Positions 23,071 through 31,975 of a stretch of DNA of 64,000 bases are shown piece by piece. This stretch comes from Pedobacter glucosidilyticus DSM 23534. GTDB taxonomy: Bacteria > Bacteroidota > Bacteroidia > Sphingobacteriales > Sphingobacteriaceae. Location of the stretch: assembly GCF_000425145.1 (NCBI RefSeq), contig NZ_KE384311.1, forward strand, positions 227,832 to 291,831. Direction: 5' to 3'. Within the stretch, counting starts at the first letter, position 1. Each line of letters opens with the position of its first letter. The notes below the pieces were generated by a model. That model was not told the origin of the DNA and ran no database searches. It saw only the letters and a program-made list of their open reading frames with translations. Position numbers and translations under genes: made by a program.

Positions 23071-23253
23071 GGAAATTAATTACTGTACTATTTTTTTTTA
23101 AAACAATTCATCATTGAGGATGAAAATTTATAAAAACCGTATACTAAACGTGTTTTAAATCATCATTTTAATATATTTTCTTAAAAACCTAAAAAACAGA
23201 TTTTTTGGTACAGTTATCGATTATCATAAATAGTCTACTAAAATTTTAGCATC

Positions 23254-23529
23254 ATGAAAATCAATATCATCGGTAATGTAAAAGTCCTAAAAAGTAAAAA
23301 CGCACTGCAAACAAACTTTGCTAAGCATCAGCATAGTTTAAGTGAAGAAATGAGTAAAGACAAACATCATGTTTTGTACACCAGTTTGCTGTATGTTTTA
23401 TCTATTTTAAGTATTGCTAGCTGGATAATTTCTTTGAAAATATTACCTTTTGGTGATGTCTTTCAGTTTTTATTAGGTACAGCAGTATTAACCGTTAACT
23501 TACTCATTTTTAAACATACTAAAATTTAA
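23254..23529 (+). CDS. small two-helix membrane protein, unknown
   Basis: This 91-residue protein has a basic N-terminus and two predicted membrane helices (about residues 40-60 YTSLLYVLSILSIASWIISL and 67-86 GDVFQFLLGTAVLTVNLLIF). I recognise no family. It is divergent from the B12 locus across 183 bp of AT-rich DNA and 3 bp upstream of another small gene, so the two probably form a unit. Confidence 0.5.
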   Translation: MKINIIGNVKVLKSKNALQTNFAKHQHSLSEEMSKDKHHVLYTSLLYVLSILSIASWIISLKILPFGDVFQFLLGTAVLTVNLLIFKHTKI

Positions 23530-23532
23530 GCT

Positions 23533-23691
23533 ATGACTTTTGATGAACCACAAGCTAACAGGAAAGATTGGAAAAAGCAGAAAGCTAAGAGAGATTTACT
23601 AGTGAAAAGAAATACTGAAAAGGCTAATAAACCTGTTTCTGTTTTTGAAACAACTAATGAAAGCTCGACCAAAAAGAGTTTAAAAAAGTAG
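23533..23691 (+). CDS. small basic protein, unknown
   Basis: A 52-codon frame starts at the ATG at 23533, 3 bp after the previous stop, and ends at a TAG at 23689-23691. It is rich in Lys, Arg and Asn (RKDWKKQKAKRDLLVKRN), so it is likely to bind nucleic acid or be disordered. It overlaps the 3' end of the convergent sensor gene by 12 bp. Its coding nature is inferred from composition and tight spacing. Confidence 0.4.
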   Translation: MTFDEPQANRKDWKKQKAKRDLLVKRNTEKANKPVSVFETTNESSTKKSLKK

Positions 23692-24831
23692 AGTTTCTAT
23701 GCGATGGGCTTGTACGCATTTCATCGTTATAGACCAAGATAATACCGTAAAATGGCCATCTTGTGATGCAACCAAAGCAATGCAATCATGATTATCATAA
23801 ACAAATTGAGCGGAAGAAAGATGTCTGGTTCCACCTAGTTGGGCAATATCTATTAGAGAGGCCTCTCCCCCGATTACAGGTTCAATAAAAGCTACTTTTT
23901 TTACACTACTGTTTCCTTCGCGTTTACCAATTTTAACACCAAAAGCTAATAATTCATACTTATCATTCATGATGGTTGCGCCATCAATAGCTGTAAAACC
24001 AGCAATATGGTCAACCTCTTTTTTTAACTTACTTATCCATAAGCTTTCGCTGATGTTACTGCCATCCTTTAAAATTAAATTAGCTAAACCTTCAAATGGT
24101 GGATTTAATTGATAGCGAAAAGGTGATATTAATGATTGTTTCCACTGTTCATCATCAGAAGGTGTTAATAGCAAAGTACCTCCTCTACCATGAGAACGCA
24201 TAAAAACTGCTAATTGGATAAGAATATTGGTAGTATCATTTCTTAAATAAGGTGCAGTAAAACCTAAAAGTGATTTTAAAATCTGCGGACTATCTGGTAA
24301 TATTCCACTTTCTTCATTTACGATTTTAATTTCATCGCCCTTGAGGATAACTACGTTAGTGAATTTTCCATAGCCATTAATCCTCTTATGCTTAATAACC
24401 AGCAAACCGGGTTCAGAAACATCTAATACGAAACAATAATCGGGTATATAAGTAGTAGAGCCCCAAACAAAAAGTTCGCCATCTTGAAACCAAACACCTA
24501 AATGTATACCCGCACCTTCTATACCCGGAGCTAGTTTAGAAAGCACATAAGCGTTTAAAGTTAATTTTTCTTGAAATACAACTGGGTGCAAGGCTTGCTC
24601 TGGCGATAGAAAAGCTAAAGAAATACGAGGGTATTTGCCTTCCTCGCTTCTGAAACTTGCCCAAAAGCATACATCAATAATAGCTTCTATAATATTTACC
24701 TTGGGTATGGTAGCTATATCTTGCGGCTCTTGATCATGAGCTAAAGCAATATGATGCAGAAAGTGCTCTGATATTTTAGGAGCAACAATTTTTGCCGATT
24801 GATACGTGGGTGAATATTTTATAGAAGCCAT
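23680..24831 (-). CDS. DisA_N-like nucleotide sensor (DACNV-type protein)
   Basis: This 383-residue protein has an N-terminal part of unknown fold. The C-terminal domain (about residues 265-383) resembles the diadenylate cyclase core: AIDGATIMN stands where DAC enzymes have DGA, and GGTRHLSSAQF where they have GTRHRAA, followed by VASQDGHFTVLSW in place of VSEETG-x-ISV. The replaced Arg and the Gln-Asp make c-di-AMP synthesis doubtful. Such proteins have been proposed as nucleotide sensors (DACNV and relatives). It is the last gene of a run with the haem-binding and IMPase genes. Confidence 0.65.
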   Translation of the reverse strand: MASIKYSPTYQSAKIVAPKISEHFLHHIALAHDQEPQDIATIPKVNIIEAIIDVCFWASFRSEEGKYPRISLAFLSPEQALHPVVFQEKLTLNAYVLSKLAPGIEGAGIHLGVWFQDGELFVWGSTTYIPDYCFVLDVSEPGLLVIKHKRINGYGKFTNVVILKGDEIKIVNEESGILPDSPQILKSLLGFTAPYLRNDTTNILIQLAVFMRSHGRGGTLLLTPSDDEQWKQSLISPFRYQLNPPFEGLANLILKDGSNISESLWISKLKKEVDHIAGFTAIDGATIMNDKYELLAFGVKIGKREGNSSVKKVAFIEPVIGGEASLIDIAQLGGTRHLSSAQFVYDNHDCIALVASQDGHFTVLSWSITMKCVQAHRIETLLF

Positions 24832-24843
24832 TAAACATGTTCT

Positions 24844-25329
24844 TTATTTTTTACTTTCCTCTAATGCAAAAGCAGGATCGCTTTGAATTTTTAAACGTGT
24901 TTCTTTTGCCCAATTTACCAATGCTAACCTTTGTGTTTCATTCAATTTAGCATCTTGATGTATCCAAGTATAAGAATCTAAAGGCATCCAGTGGTCTTCC
25001 TGAGACTCTATTAATTCTTCTAGTTTATGATCTTGCTTTTTAAGCTTATAAGTTAAAAACTCATCAAAGTTTAAATGTCTTTTTCCATCATCTACATGGC
25101 TATCTAACCACCAGGCAACAGGCTGTATATTAGCATACCAAGGATAAACGGTATTATTGGTATGGCAATCATTACAAGCAGTTTTTAAAATCTGCATGGT
25201 TTCCTCATTAGCTGGAAACTTATTATGTATACTGTTAACAGATGGTGTAGTACTTATATTTTTTTCTGGTTTGATAAATTGTATGATGACCAAAACAGCC
25301 AGTAAGCCTAATAAAATTTTCTTCTTCAT
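24844..25329 (-). CDS. haem-binding domain protein (cytochrome c-like)
   Basis: This 161-residue protein has an N-terminal membrane anchor or signal (residues 5-19, LLGLLAVLVIIQFI). The haem-binding block CNDCHTNNTVYPWYANIQPV carries one C-x-x-C-H, followed by WWLDSHVDDGKRHLNFDEF, the Bacteroidota haem-binding domain signature. The protein should be periplasmic and may act in electron transfer. It overlaps the IMPase gene by 4 bp, so the two are translated together. Confidence 0.88.
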   Translation of the reverse strand: MKKKILLGLLAVLVIIQFIKPEKNISTTPSVNSIHNKFPANEETMQILKTACNDCHTNNTVYPWYANIQPVAWWLDSHVDDGKRHLNFDEFLTYKLKKQDHKLEELIESQEDHWMPLDSYTWIHQDAKLNETQRLALVNWAKETRLKIQSDPAFALEESKK

Positions 25330-26120
25330 GATTTAAAATACTTGTTTATAGTGGTTAATAATTCTTGTGATATGTGTCCGTTTGTGGAGACAATATCGCA
25401 ATTTTTTAAAGCATTTTTTCCACCTTCAAAATCAAAATTTTCTCCACCTGCTTGTTGTACAATAAACATCCCTGCAGCAATATCCCAAGGTTTTAAATTA
25501 TATTCAAAATAAGCATCAAAACGACCACAAGCTGTATAAACCAAATCTACAGAAGCAGCTCCTATTCTTCTTAAACCGTGGCAGCTTTGTATTAAATCGC
25601 CAAATAAAGCCATATAAGCATCTTTGCGGGTAAAATCATAATAAGGAAAACCTGTTGCCAGTAAGCTATCGGCAACTTTAGTATTTGTAGATACTTTTAT
25701 TTCTTTGCCATTTAAGAAAGCAGCGCTTCCCTTCCAAGCGTAAAAGCATTCGTCCTTACCAATTTCATAAACTACACCTAAAACCAGTTCGTCTCCTTCT
25801 TGCAGAGCTATGCTTACCGCAAAGGCCGGAATACCGTGGATGAAATTGGTTGTACCATCTAAAGGGTCTATAATCCAATTAAAAGTTTCGGCTTCATGAT
25901 GTTCTCCTTCCTCGGCAATAAAACCAGAACCAGGTAAAACTTTAGCTAAAGCTGATACAATCATTTCTTCAGAGGTTTTATCCACATAAGAAACCATATC
26001 ATTAGTGCCTTTATATTCTATTTTTGATGATTGAAATAGATCTGATTCTTTTCTAATAAAAGCTCCGGCTTCTTTAGCAATACGGATAACTTCAACACAC
26101 AATTCCTGATAGTTAAGCAT
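25326..26120 (-). CDS. inositol monophosphatase family protein
   Basis: From the ATG at 26120 (MLNYQELCVEVIRIAKEAG) this is 264 residues, the usual family length. A longer frame from 26168 would overlap gtrA by 56 bp and is not supported. Metal and substrate motifs are EEGEHH (about residue 67), DPLDGTTNFIHG (about 84-95) and WDIAAGMFIV (about 213). It hydrolyses inositol-1-phosphate or related phosphomonoesters such as those of the SuhB/CysQ group. It overlaps gtrA by 8 bp and the haem-binding gene by 4 bp. Confidence 0.9.
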   Translation of the reverse strand: MLNYQELCVEVIRIAKEAGAFIRKESDLFQSSKIEYKGTNDMVSYVDKTSEEMIVSALAKVLPGSGFIAEEGEHHEAETFNWIIDPLDGTTNFIHGIPAFAVSIALQEGDELVLGVVYEIGKDECFYAWKGSAAFLNGKEIKVSTNTKVADSLLATGFPYYDFTRKDAYMALFGDLIQSCHGLRRIGAASVDLVYTACGRFDAYFEYNLKPWDIAAGMFIVQQAGGENFDFEGGKNALKNCDIVSTNGHISQELLTTINKYFKS

Positions 26121-26574
26121 GGGTACGAACTTTAAAAGTAAATAATTTATGGATGTAATAACTGGCAAAACCTAAACTTAAAGCAGAACTGATACGCCCA
26201 GCCGTAGGCCAGAAACCACATAGCTCTACAAAAAATCTTAATAAAGCATAATTGGCAAAAAATCCAATAAAAGCGATAGTGGCAAAGCGTATAAATTGTT
26301 TTCGGGCTTTTAAGCTAGATTCATTAAATACGGTATATTTAGTAATTAAGAAATTAACAATAATACCAACCGAATAAGAAATGGTTAAAGTAAACTCGTG
26401 TGCACTTGCTCTAAACTGGTTAAATTGTATGCTTTGATGCTTTAATATGTAGTTGATGATGGTATAATAAACCAAAACATCGGTAACAGTGGCTATCCCT
26501 GCTGAAAGGAAAAAACGCACCATTTTATGTTGATAGAAAGCATTTAAAGTTTCTGATTTTGATAAAACAGGCAT
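26113..26574 (-). CDS. GtrA-family membrane protein
   Basis: This 153-residue protein has four predicted membrane helices, and FFLSAGIATVTDVLVYYTII at residues 21-40 is the family opening. The block VNFLITKYTVFNE is the conserved GtrA N-(F/W)-x-x-x-(R/K)-x-(W/F)-V-F motif. GtrA proteins are thought to flip polyprenyl-linked sugars for cell-surface glycan modification. It is 1 bp from lgt and overlaps the IMPase gene, so it belongs to the same minus-strand operon. Confidence 0.85.
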   Translation of the reverse strand: MPVLSKSETLNAFYQHKMVRFFLSAGIATVTDVLVYYTIINYILKHQSIQFNQFRASAHEFTLTISYSVGIIVNFLITKYTVFNESSLKARKQFIRFATIAFIGFFANYALLRFFVELCGFWPTAGRISSALSLGFASYYIHKLFTFKVRTHA

Positions 26575-27737
26575 TAGGCTACCGCCCTTCCCGATTTATA
26601 GTTCTTAAAAGACCAAATGATGCCTCCTATACCTGCTAATATCATGATAGAGGAAATTAATTCGGCTTGTGTAAAGGAAAGTCCGGCAACTTCATATTTA
26701 GAGTTTACACGTATACTTTCTATTAAAAAACGCTCTATACCATTTAAAATAAGGTAAATAGAGAATAACAAACCCGGAGCTTTAATTCTATCTTTTATAG
26801 CCCAAAGAAAGGCAAAAAGTAGGATGCAGATAAAAGCTTCATACAATGGTGTAGGATAAACTGGATTAGCCAACTCGAAACAAAACTTACCTTCGCAACC
26901 GGCAATTGGTACACCTTCGTTAATCACATTATGTGGATATTTGGAAGCCCAAGCCCAGTCTGGCAACCAAGTTAACCAGTTAGGTTTAGCACTCAAATTT
27001 TCTATACCCCAGTCTCCATCACCAGATAACTGACAGCCTAAACGCCCAACGCCGTAAGCTAACATCATACCCGGCCCGCCAATATCCAGCATGTGAACTG
27101 GTTTAATACCATTTTTATTAGCGATGTACAACACTGCTGCACCACCACAAATTAAACCACCGTAAAAAGTTAAACCACTAAATGATAATAGGTTTTGAAT
27201 AGGATCTTGCATAAAGCGATCCCAATATTCTAGATTATCGAAAATTTTAGCTCCAAGAATTCCTGCAATAGCTGCCCAAGCAATTAAAGTTCCCATTAAT
27301 TCATGAGGATGAACCGTTTGAACTACTGTTTTAGGTTGAGCAAGTTTTTGTTTCTTATTCTCGGTATAAGCCCAATAAATAAATAAAATGGCAATCAATA
27401 ACCCAGCAGCAAAATTCCCTTTAGTAGATAATAAAACGTCTTGCGGACTGTTTACAAACTCAGCATAATTAAAAATACCATATACCAGTTTAAAGCCTAT
27501 TAAAAAGCCAAATATCCCGTTCATGATAATTTCATTGGTGCTAAGCCCTTTTCCTATAACTACCGTTTTTTGAAAAGGATGTACCTCGCCTAATTTCTCT
27601 CTTCTTTTAAACTCTTCTGAGAAAGCCCAATACCCTGCCATAAAAGCTAAGGCAACAAAAAAACCAAAAGTTTGTATTGGCAAAGGAATATTTACACCTG
27701 TTAAATACTCGATAAGATAAGATAGCGTAGGAAACAT
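26574..27737 (-). CDS. lgt: prolipoprotein diacylglyceryl transferase
   Basis: This 387-residue integral membrane protein contains the Lgt core: [29 protein letters not shown] (the Lgt signature with its essential Arg), and the late [20 protein letters not shown] with R-F-x-x-E-x-x-R-x-N. It transfers diacylglycerol from phosphatidylglycerol to the lipobox Cys of prolipoproteins. It is about 100 residues longer than E. coli Lgt (291), with extra loops around residues 50-150 as in other Bacteroidota. It serves the several lipoproteins in this window. The gene overlaps gtrA by 1 bp. Confidence 0.93.
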   Translation of the reverse strand: MFPTLSYLIEYLTGVNIPLPIQTFGFFVALAFMAGYWAFSEEFKRREKLGEVHPFQKTVVIGKGLSTNEIIMNGIFGFLIGFKLVYGIFNYAEFVNSPQDVLLSTKGNFAAGLLIAILFIYWAYTENKKQKLAQPKTVVQTVHPHELMGTLIAWAAIAGILGAKIFDNLEYWDRFMQDPIQNLLSFSGLTFYGGLICGGAAVLYIANKNGIKPVHMLDIGGPGMMLAYGVGRLGCQLSGDGDWGIENLSAKPNWLTWLPDWAWASKYPHNVINEGVPIAGCEGKFCFELANPVYPTPLYEAFICILLFAFLWAIKDRIKAPGLLFSIYLILNGIERFLIESIRVNSKYEVAGLSFTQAELISSIMILAGIGGIIWSFKNYKSGRAVA

Positions 27738-27752
27738 AAATAATTTTGGTTT

Positions 27753-29072
27753 TTAGTGGGTAAGAATTTCTTGAACTTCAGCAACTTCCATATCCCCATC
27801 GGCACTGATTTGTTCTAACTTAACAGTTTTAATTTCATTTACCAGAATAGGATCATACTTGGCTTTTACCTTTACATAATTTCTGGTAAAACCATGCATA
27901 AAACCTTCTTTAATATCTCCTTCAAAAAGAACTTCAGCTATGTTGCCCACTTCGGTTTCGTAAAAAGCCCTTCTTTTTTTATCTGATAAGATGTGGAGCA
28001 TTTTACTACGTTCTGCCCTTTCATGCATAGGCACAGCACCTTCCATAGTTGCGGCAGGCGTATTTTCTCTTTCAGAATAGGTAAAAACGTGTAAATATGA
28101 TATGTTTAATTGATTTAAAAACTCATAGGTATCTAAAAAATCCTGACGAGTTTCTCCGGGAAAACCAACAATAACATCAACACCAATACAGCAATTAGGC
28201 ATGATACTTTTTATGGTAGCTACCCTATCCGCATACAGCTCTCGGCGGTAACGCCTTTTCATCAAAGCTAATATTTTATTGGTGCCTGATTGTAATGGGA
28301 TATGGAAATGAGGTACAAATTTGCTAGACTGTGCTACAAACTCAATAATCTCAGTACTTAATAAATTAGGTTCTATAGATGATATACGAATACGGTTGAT
28401 ACCTTCCACTTCATCTAAAGCTTTAACCAAATCAAAGAATTTGTCTTCTCTTTTGCCGTCACGAATACCAAAATCTCCCAAGTTTACACCTGTAAGTACA
28501 ATTTCTTTAATACCAGAAGCAGCAATTTCTTCTGCTTGTTTCACAACATTGGCAATGGTATCGCTTCTACTTTCACCACGGGCTAAGGGAATAGTACAAA
28601 AAGTACAAGAATAATCGCAGCCATCTTGTACTTTTAAGAAAGTACGGGTACGGTCGCCAATAGAAAAAGCCGATACAAAGCTTGTGGCTTCATGTATAGG
28701 TTTATTATAAATTTCTGCTTTGGGCTTCTTGGTTAAATCGGTAATATGCTCTATCAGCTGAAATTTCTCGGCAGCACCTAAAACCACATCTACACCTTCT
28801 ATATTGGCAATTTCCTGAGGTTTTAGTTGTGCATAACAGCCAACAATAGCAATATAGGCAGATGGCGAGTGCTTTAAAGCTTCCTTAACTACTTTCTTAC
28901 ACTTTTTATCGGCATTTTCTGTTACAGAACAGGTATTGATAATATATATATCAGCTTGATCGGTAAAATCTACCGTATCAAAACCAGCCGCACTAAACTG
29001 CCTGCCAATGGTTGAAGTTTCAGAATAGTTTAACTTACAACCTAAAGTGTAAAAAGCAACTTTTTTATTCAT
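27753..29072 (-). CDS. mtaB: tRNA t6A37 methylthiotransferase MtaB
   Basis: The ATG at 29072 gives MNKKVAFYTLGCKLNYSE; the longer frame begins with TTG and is rejected. It has the three parts of methylthiotransferases. The N-terminal UPF0004 domain has Cys of GCKLN, NTCSVTENADKKC and VGCYAQ for one 4Fe-4S cluster. The radical SAM domain has the C-x3-C-x2-C motif GCDYSCTFC. The C-terminal region is TRAM-like. It converts t6A37 to ms2t6A in tRNAs reading ANN codons. It lies 15 bp before lgt, so it may head that operon. Confidence 0.93.
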   Translation of the reverse strand: MNKKVAFYTLGCKLNYSETSTIGRQFSAAGFDTVDFTDQADIYIINTCSVTENADKKCKKVVKEALKHSPSAYIAIVGCYAQLKPQEIANIEGVDVVLGAAEKFQLIEHITDLTKKPKAEIYNKPIHEATSFVSAFSIGDRTRTFLKVQDGCDYSCTFCTIPLARGESRSDTIANVVKQAEEIAASGIKEIVLTGVNLGDFGIRDGKREDKFFDLVKALDEVEGINRIRISSIEPNLLSTEIIEFVAQSSKFVPHFHIPLQSGTNKILALMKRRYRRELYADRVATIKSIMPNCCIGVDVIVGFPGETRQDFLDTYEFLNQLNISYLHVFTYSERENTPAATMEGAVPMHERAERSKMLHILSDKKRRAFYETEVGNIAEVLFEGDIKEGFMHGFTRNYVKVKAKYDPILVNEIKTVKLEQISADGDMEVAEVQEILTH

Positions 29073-29133
29073 CTCTATTAATGGCGGCAAAGATACTAAT
29101 TTTGGTTGAAAGGTATTTTAAATCAGCTCAGCA

Positions 29134-29706
29134 TTAAGCTTGATTTTCTCCCCAGCGGTAAGTATCATCATCTAAACCTGCTAAATCAATAATTCTGTTA
29201 ACCACGGTTAAAGCTACTTCTTCAATAGTTTGGGGTCTGCTATAAAAAGATGGTATAGCCGGACAGATGATACCTCCTGCTTCTGTTACTGTTTTCATAT
29301 TGGTAATATGGATAAGATTCAAAGGTGTATCACGAGCAACTAAGATTAATTTTCTTCTTTCTTTAAGGATAACATCAGCAGCTCTGGTAGTTAAATCGTT
29401 AGAAATTCCCGTTGCAATGCGCCCCATCGTACCCATAGAGCAAGGCACAATAATCATGGTGTCGTATTTGGCAGAGCCAGATGCGAAGGGAGCCATGAAA
29501 TCTGATTTAGAATAAAACGTAAAAGGATAGTTTTGGTAATCTTGATGACCCAACTCGTATTGCCAAACGTCTTTTGCATTATCAGACATCACAACACCTG
29601 CAGCTGCTATTTGATCTTGCAGTTTCACTAATTTATCTAACAAAATTTTTGCATAAATAGCTCCACTAGCCCCGGTAATGGCTACAACAATCTTTCTTTT
29701 TCTCAT
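29134..29706 (-). CDS. ubiX: flavin prenyltransferase UbiX
   Basis: This 190-residue protein matches UbiX in length and motifs: AITGASGAIYAKILL at the N-terminus, VPCSMGTMGRIATGIS in the flavin site, KERRKLILVARDTPLNLIH, and a late CPAIPSFYSRP. It makes prenylated FMN, the cofactor of UbiD-family decarboxylases. No ubiD lies in the window. The gene stands alone 62 bp upstream of mtaB, and the RNA candidate with its own terminator lies upstream. Confidence 0.93.
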   Translation of the reverse strand: MRKRKIVVAITGASGAIYAKILLDKLVKLQDQIAAAGVVMSDNAKDVWQYELGHQDYQNYPFTFYSKSDFMAPFASGSAKYDTMIIVPCSMGTMGRIATGISNDLTTRAADVILKERRKLILVARDTPLNLIHITNMKTVTEAGGIICPAIPSFYSRPQTIEEVALTVVNRIIDLAGLDDDTYRWGENQA

Positions 29707-29744
29707 GATGATATAAACGACTAAGCTAAGATTTAGTTTGAAAT

Positions 29745-29838
29745 AAAAAAGGGCCGAATAACAAGTATTCGACCCTACATCTACCTATGAAAAACATGCC
29801 CTTTGGGAGGGCATTACAAATGTAGGAACATTTTTATT
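29745..29838 (-). ncRNA. structured small-RNA candidate, copy B, with terminator
   Basis: The minus-strand transcript would fold as an outer 7-bp stem (29774-29780 with 29820-29826) around an inner 7-bp hairpin (29796-29802 with 29808-29814). The conserved AUAGGUAGAUGUAGGG follows, then an intrinsic terminator (29751-29759 with 29767-29775) and a run of six U. One terminator pair is U-G in minus-strand RNA but C-A on the plus strand, which fixes the strand. The RNA is about 90 nt. Its 3' motif and architecture recur at 98-172. Comparison with Rfam families such as 6S-Flavo or Flavo-1 is needed. Confidence 0.6.
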
Positions 29839-29929
29839 ATTACCAAAATATTTATAAAATTTTAACAGATTTTTTTTGTTTTTTTTTTTAATTGATTATT
29901 CGAGTTAACAAATAAAATAATTAAAGAAA

Positions 29930-30559
29930 TTATTTTTCATTTAATGGCTTAATTTCTATATTCCCTTGACTACCTTCACTGGCATCATAAACTTTTCCTT
30001 GAGGCAAACCCATGGGCGAGCGTCCCATACCCGAGCCTAATGCTACCCGGTACCACAAATTTTGAACATCAACATAAGGGTTTGTACTGGTAGAAGCACC
30101 TTTAGCCAAAGTTTCGATGTAATTTTTTTCTTTATTATTATCTGATTGAGGTATTAACCCATCCTGATTGTATTGGATAAGTAAATTACCTCCATTTCCA
30201 TTGGCTTCGGTTTTATTTCCTACTTCATAAGTTCTGCCAGATACATCTATAACCGTTTTACCAATTTTAATAAACTTGCCTGATAGCTTTAGATTTGTAC
30301 CATTGTTTTTTCCATCATGTGCGGTAATAAAAGTTTTATCGGCCAAGATGATATGATTGGCATAAATGGTAAAATCTTTTTTACCCTGTATTTCTAAGGA
30401 TGACTTTTTATTGAGCACCAAAGAGTCTAACCTTAATTCATTAATAGCTTTATCTTTTATGATGTGTTTTCCTTTTGCAGGAATGATTAAACTTTGGGCA
30501 TTCACGCTATTCAGCAAAAGGATACAAAAACCCAGCGTTATTAAATAATTTGCTTTCAT
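29930..30559 (-). CDS. secreted protein, unknown
   Basis: This 209-residue protein has a clear signal peptide (MKANYLITLGFCILLLNSVNAQ). The mature part has repeated short strand-like segments (NELRLDSLVLNKKSSLEIQG, KDFTIYANHIILADKTFITA, KLSGKFIKIGKTVIDVSG) that suggest a right-handed parallel beta-helix or similar fold. The C-terminal part is Gly/Ser-rich (RVALGSGMGRSPMGLPQG) and there is no T9SS tail. No neighbour helps with function. The family is not recognised. Confidence 0.6.
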   Translation of the reverse strand: MKANYLITLGFCILLLNSVNAQSLIIPAKGKHIIKDKAINELRLDSLVLNKKSSLEIQGKKDFTIYANHIILADKTFITAHDGKNNGTNLKLSGKFIKIGKTVIDVSGRTYEVGNKTEANGNGGNLLIQYNQDGLIPQSDNNKEKNYIETLAKGASTSTNPYVDVQNLWYRVALGSGMGRSPMGLPQGKVYDASEGSQGNIEIKPLNEK

Positions 30560-30694
30560 GATATGGAGGATATGCTTTCCTTTATTATTGATGATGTAAA
30601 CTTATAACATCTTAAAAACGATAAGGTTTGATAAATGTTTCATTATCAAGTTATTTATAGGTCATGTTTGGGGTTTTAAAAGCCTAGGGTTTCA

Positions 30695-31230
30695 ACCATG
30701 GGCTAAGATGGTTTTTTTTATTTTTAGGGTAACTCTTTTTGAGACTCCAAAGTCGATGAAACCACTTTTATCTGCAAAATCTATTGGCTGAACATTTAAG
30801 TAGAAATTGTTTATATCATAAAATATATAAATATTAAAACTACTCCAAAAACGTCCTACATATTTAAAATGTTGATATTGTTCTTTTTTTTCAACTTCCT
30901 TCAGTTTAAATCATGGATTAGTTGATTGATTATTTCAGCTTTCTTATCAATTGGAGAATCTGATTTTATATAAGTTATTCCATAATTTTTCGGAATTATC
31001 CAAAACCCATAAAGTCCTAAGAATATGAAAAGTCCGCAAAAGGCATATATAGCCCAAAGAGGCGTAATATTTTTTGTTGTCACTTTCTTAAGCTGATACC
31101 ATTCGGTAAAATTGAGTAGATACAGAAAATATAGCCCAATTCCGAGTGCTCCAATTGAGATGAAATAACTCCAATACTTGTCTAAAAAATTTGTCCTATT
31201 AAATTTCTTGATAAAATCTTCGTATGTCAT
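30695..31230 (-). CDS. membrane protein with -1 frame extension
   Basis: The zero frame (31230 to stop TGA at 30901-30903) encodes 109 residues: two membrane helices (YFISIGALGIGLYFLYLLNF, LWAIYAFCGLFIFLGLYGFW) and a charged tail ending LIHDLN. The last two sense codons are TTA AAC, preceded by T, forming the heptamer T TTA AAC directly before the stop. The -1 frame runs on for 70 codons with natural composition (EQYQHFKYVGRFWSSFNIYI, GFIDFGVSKRVTLK) to a TGA at 30692-30694 and has no start of its own. The full product would be 179 residues. It is either programmed frameshifting or a recent 1-nt deletion; the family is unknown. Confidence 0.6.
30904..30910 (-). other. TTTAAAC slippery heptamer before a stop
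   Basis: In the minus-strand zero frame the heptamer reads T TTA AAC and is followed at once by TGA (30901-30903). After a -1 slip the next codon is CTG and the frame stays open for 70 codons. This is the canonical X XXY YYZ arrangement. I see no strong hairpin or pseudoknot 5-10 nt downstream and no purine-rich stimulator upstream. Confidence 0.45.
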
Positions 31231-31425
31231 ATTCTCTTATATTAATTTTCCCTATAGCACCGAAATGACGTAAAGTATGCAGTCTATGCCTATGTGTGAA
31301 ATTATTAAAATTCTACATCTGGGAATTTTCTACAAAACACACATAAATTTACATTATATTACATAGGTATTTTTCATAAAATAGCATTTAAACCCAAAAT
31401 ATTTAAATAAAAAATCATCATAAAT

Positions 31426-31460
31426 AGATTGCTTCTTCGTTCCTCATCGCGATGAGAGAA
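31426..31460. repeat. dispersed repeat word (GATTGCTTCTTCGT type)
   Basis: AGATTGCTTCTTCGT followed by a CATCGC element occurs here and again at 39633-39660. It belongs to a class of short intergenic repeats. It lies in the 770-bp gap 31231-32000, which has no convincing gene. Confidence 0.6.
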
Positions 31461-31756
31461 GGGGACTAACATTGCGAAGTGTCTTTGATGACTAATGACA
31501 AACTAAAGTCTTATTCCTTCTCTCTGCTGGATCTTTTTAAACTGAACAAAATTATATTCTGTTTTCGCTTATCCAAACATTTCTCTACAAACTTACGATG
31601 ACAAAAAAATCTCTTAATCAATCATTCAATCCATCAAAAATCAACCAAAAAAAGCAGAAGGCTAAAAGCTTAAAGCGGAAAGCTTCAATCATCATAAGAA
31701 TACTGACTATTTCCCTTATTCAATCTATCCTTTCTTATAAAAACTTAGAATTGTTT

Positions 31757-31838
31757 TAACCACGGAGAACACAAAGTTCGCAGAGGGCTTTTATAAATCT
31801 ACAACCAGCTTTGTGTGCTCTGTGAACTCCGTGGTTAA
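31757..31838. repeat. long imperfect hairpin repeat (CCACGGAG type)
   Basis: TTAACCACGGAG at 31757 and CTCCGTGGTTAA ending at 31838 form a perfect 12-bp outer stem around a partly paired interior (CACAAAG with CTTTGTG). The CCACGGAG...CACAGAG word is a repeat I have seen in many unrelated bacterial genomes. The same gap holds GGCTTAAAGCGGAAAGC-like words (about 31660-31685 and 31862-31895) and TCAATC iterations. Confidence 0.7.
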
Positions 31839-31975
31839 GAAAAAGAAAAAATCAATCCTCTGAGTGGAAAGCCAAGACGGAAAGCTTCAATCACTCATTC
31901 TAAAATCAATCCTTCAATAAATAAAAATCTCCACCCATAACTGACCATAAACTCGTTAGAAATATAAAAACATCT

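Noticed and set aside
31600..31760. Short plus-strand frame starting MTKKSLNQ
   Set aside because: It only translates repeat words shared with other gaps.
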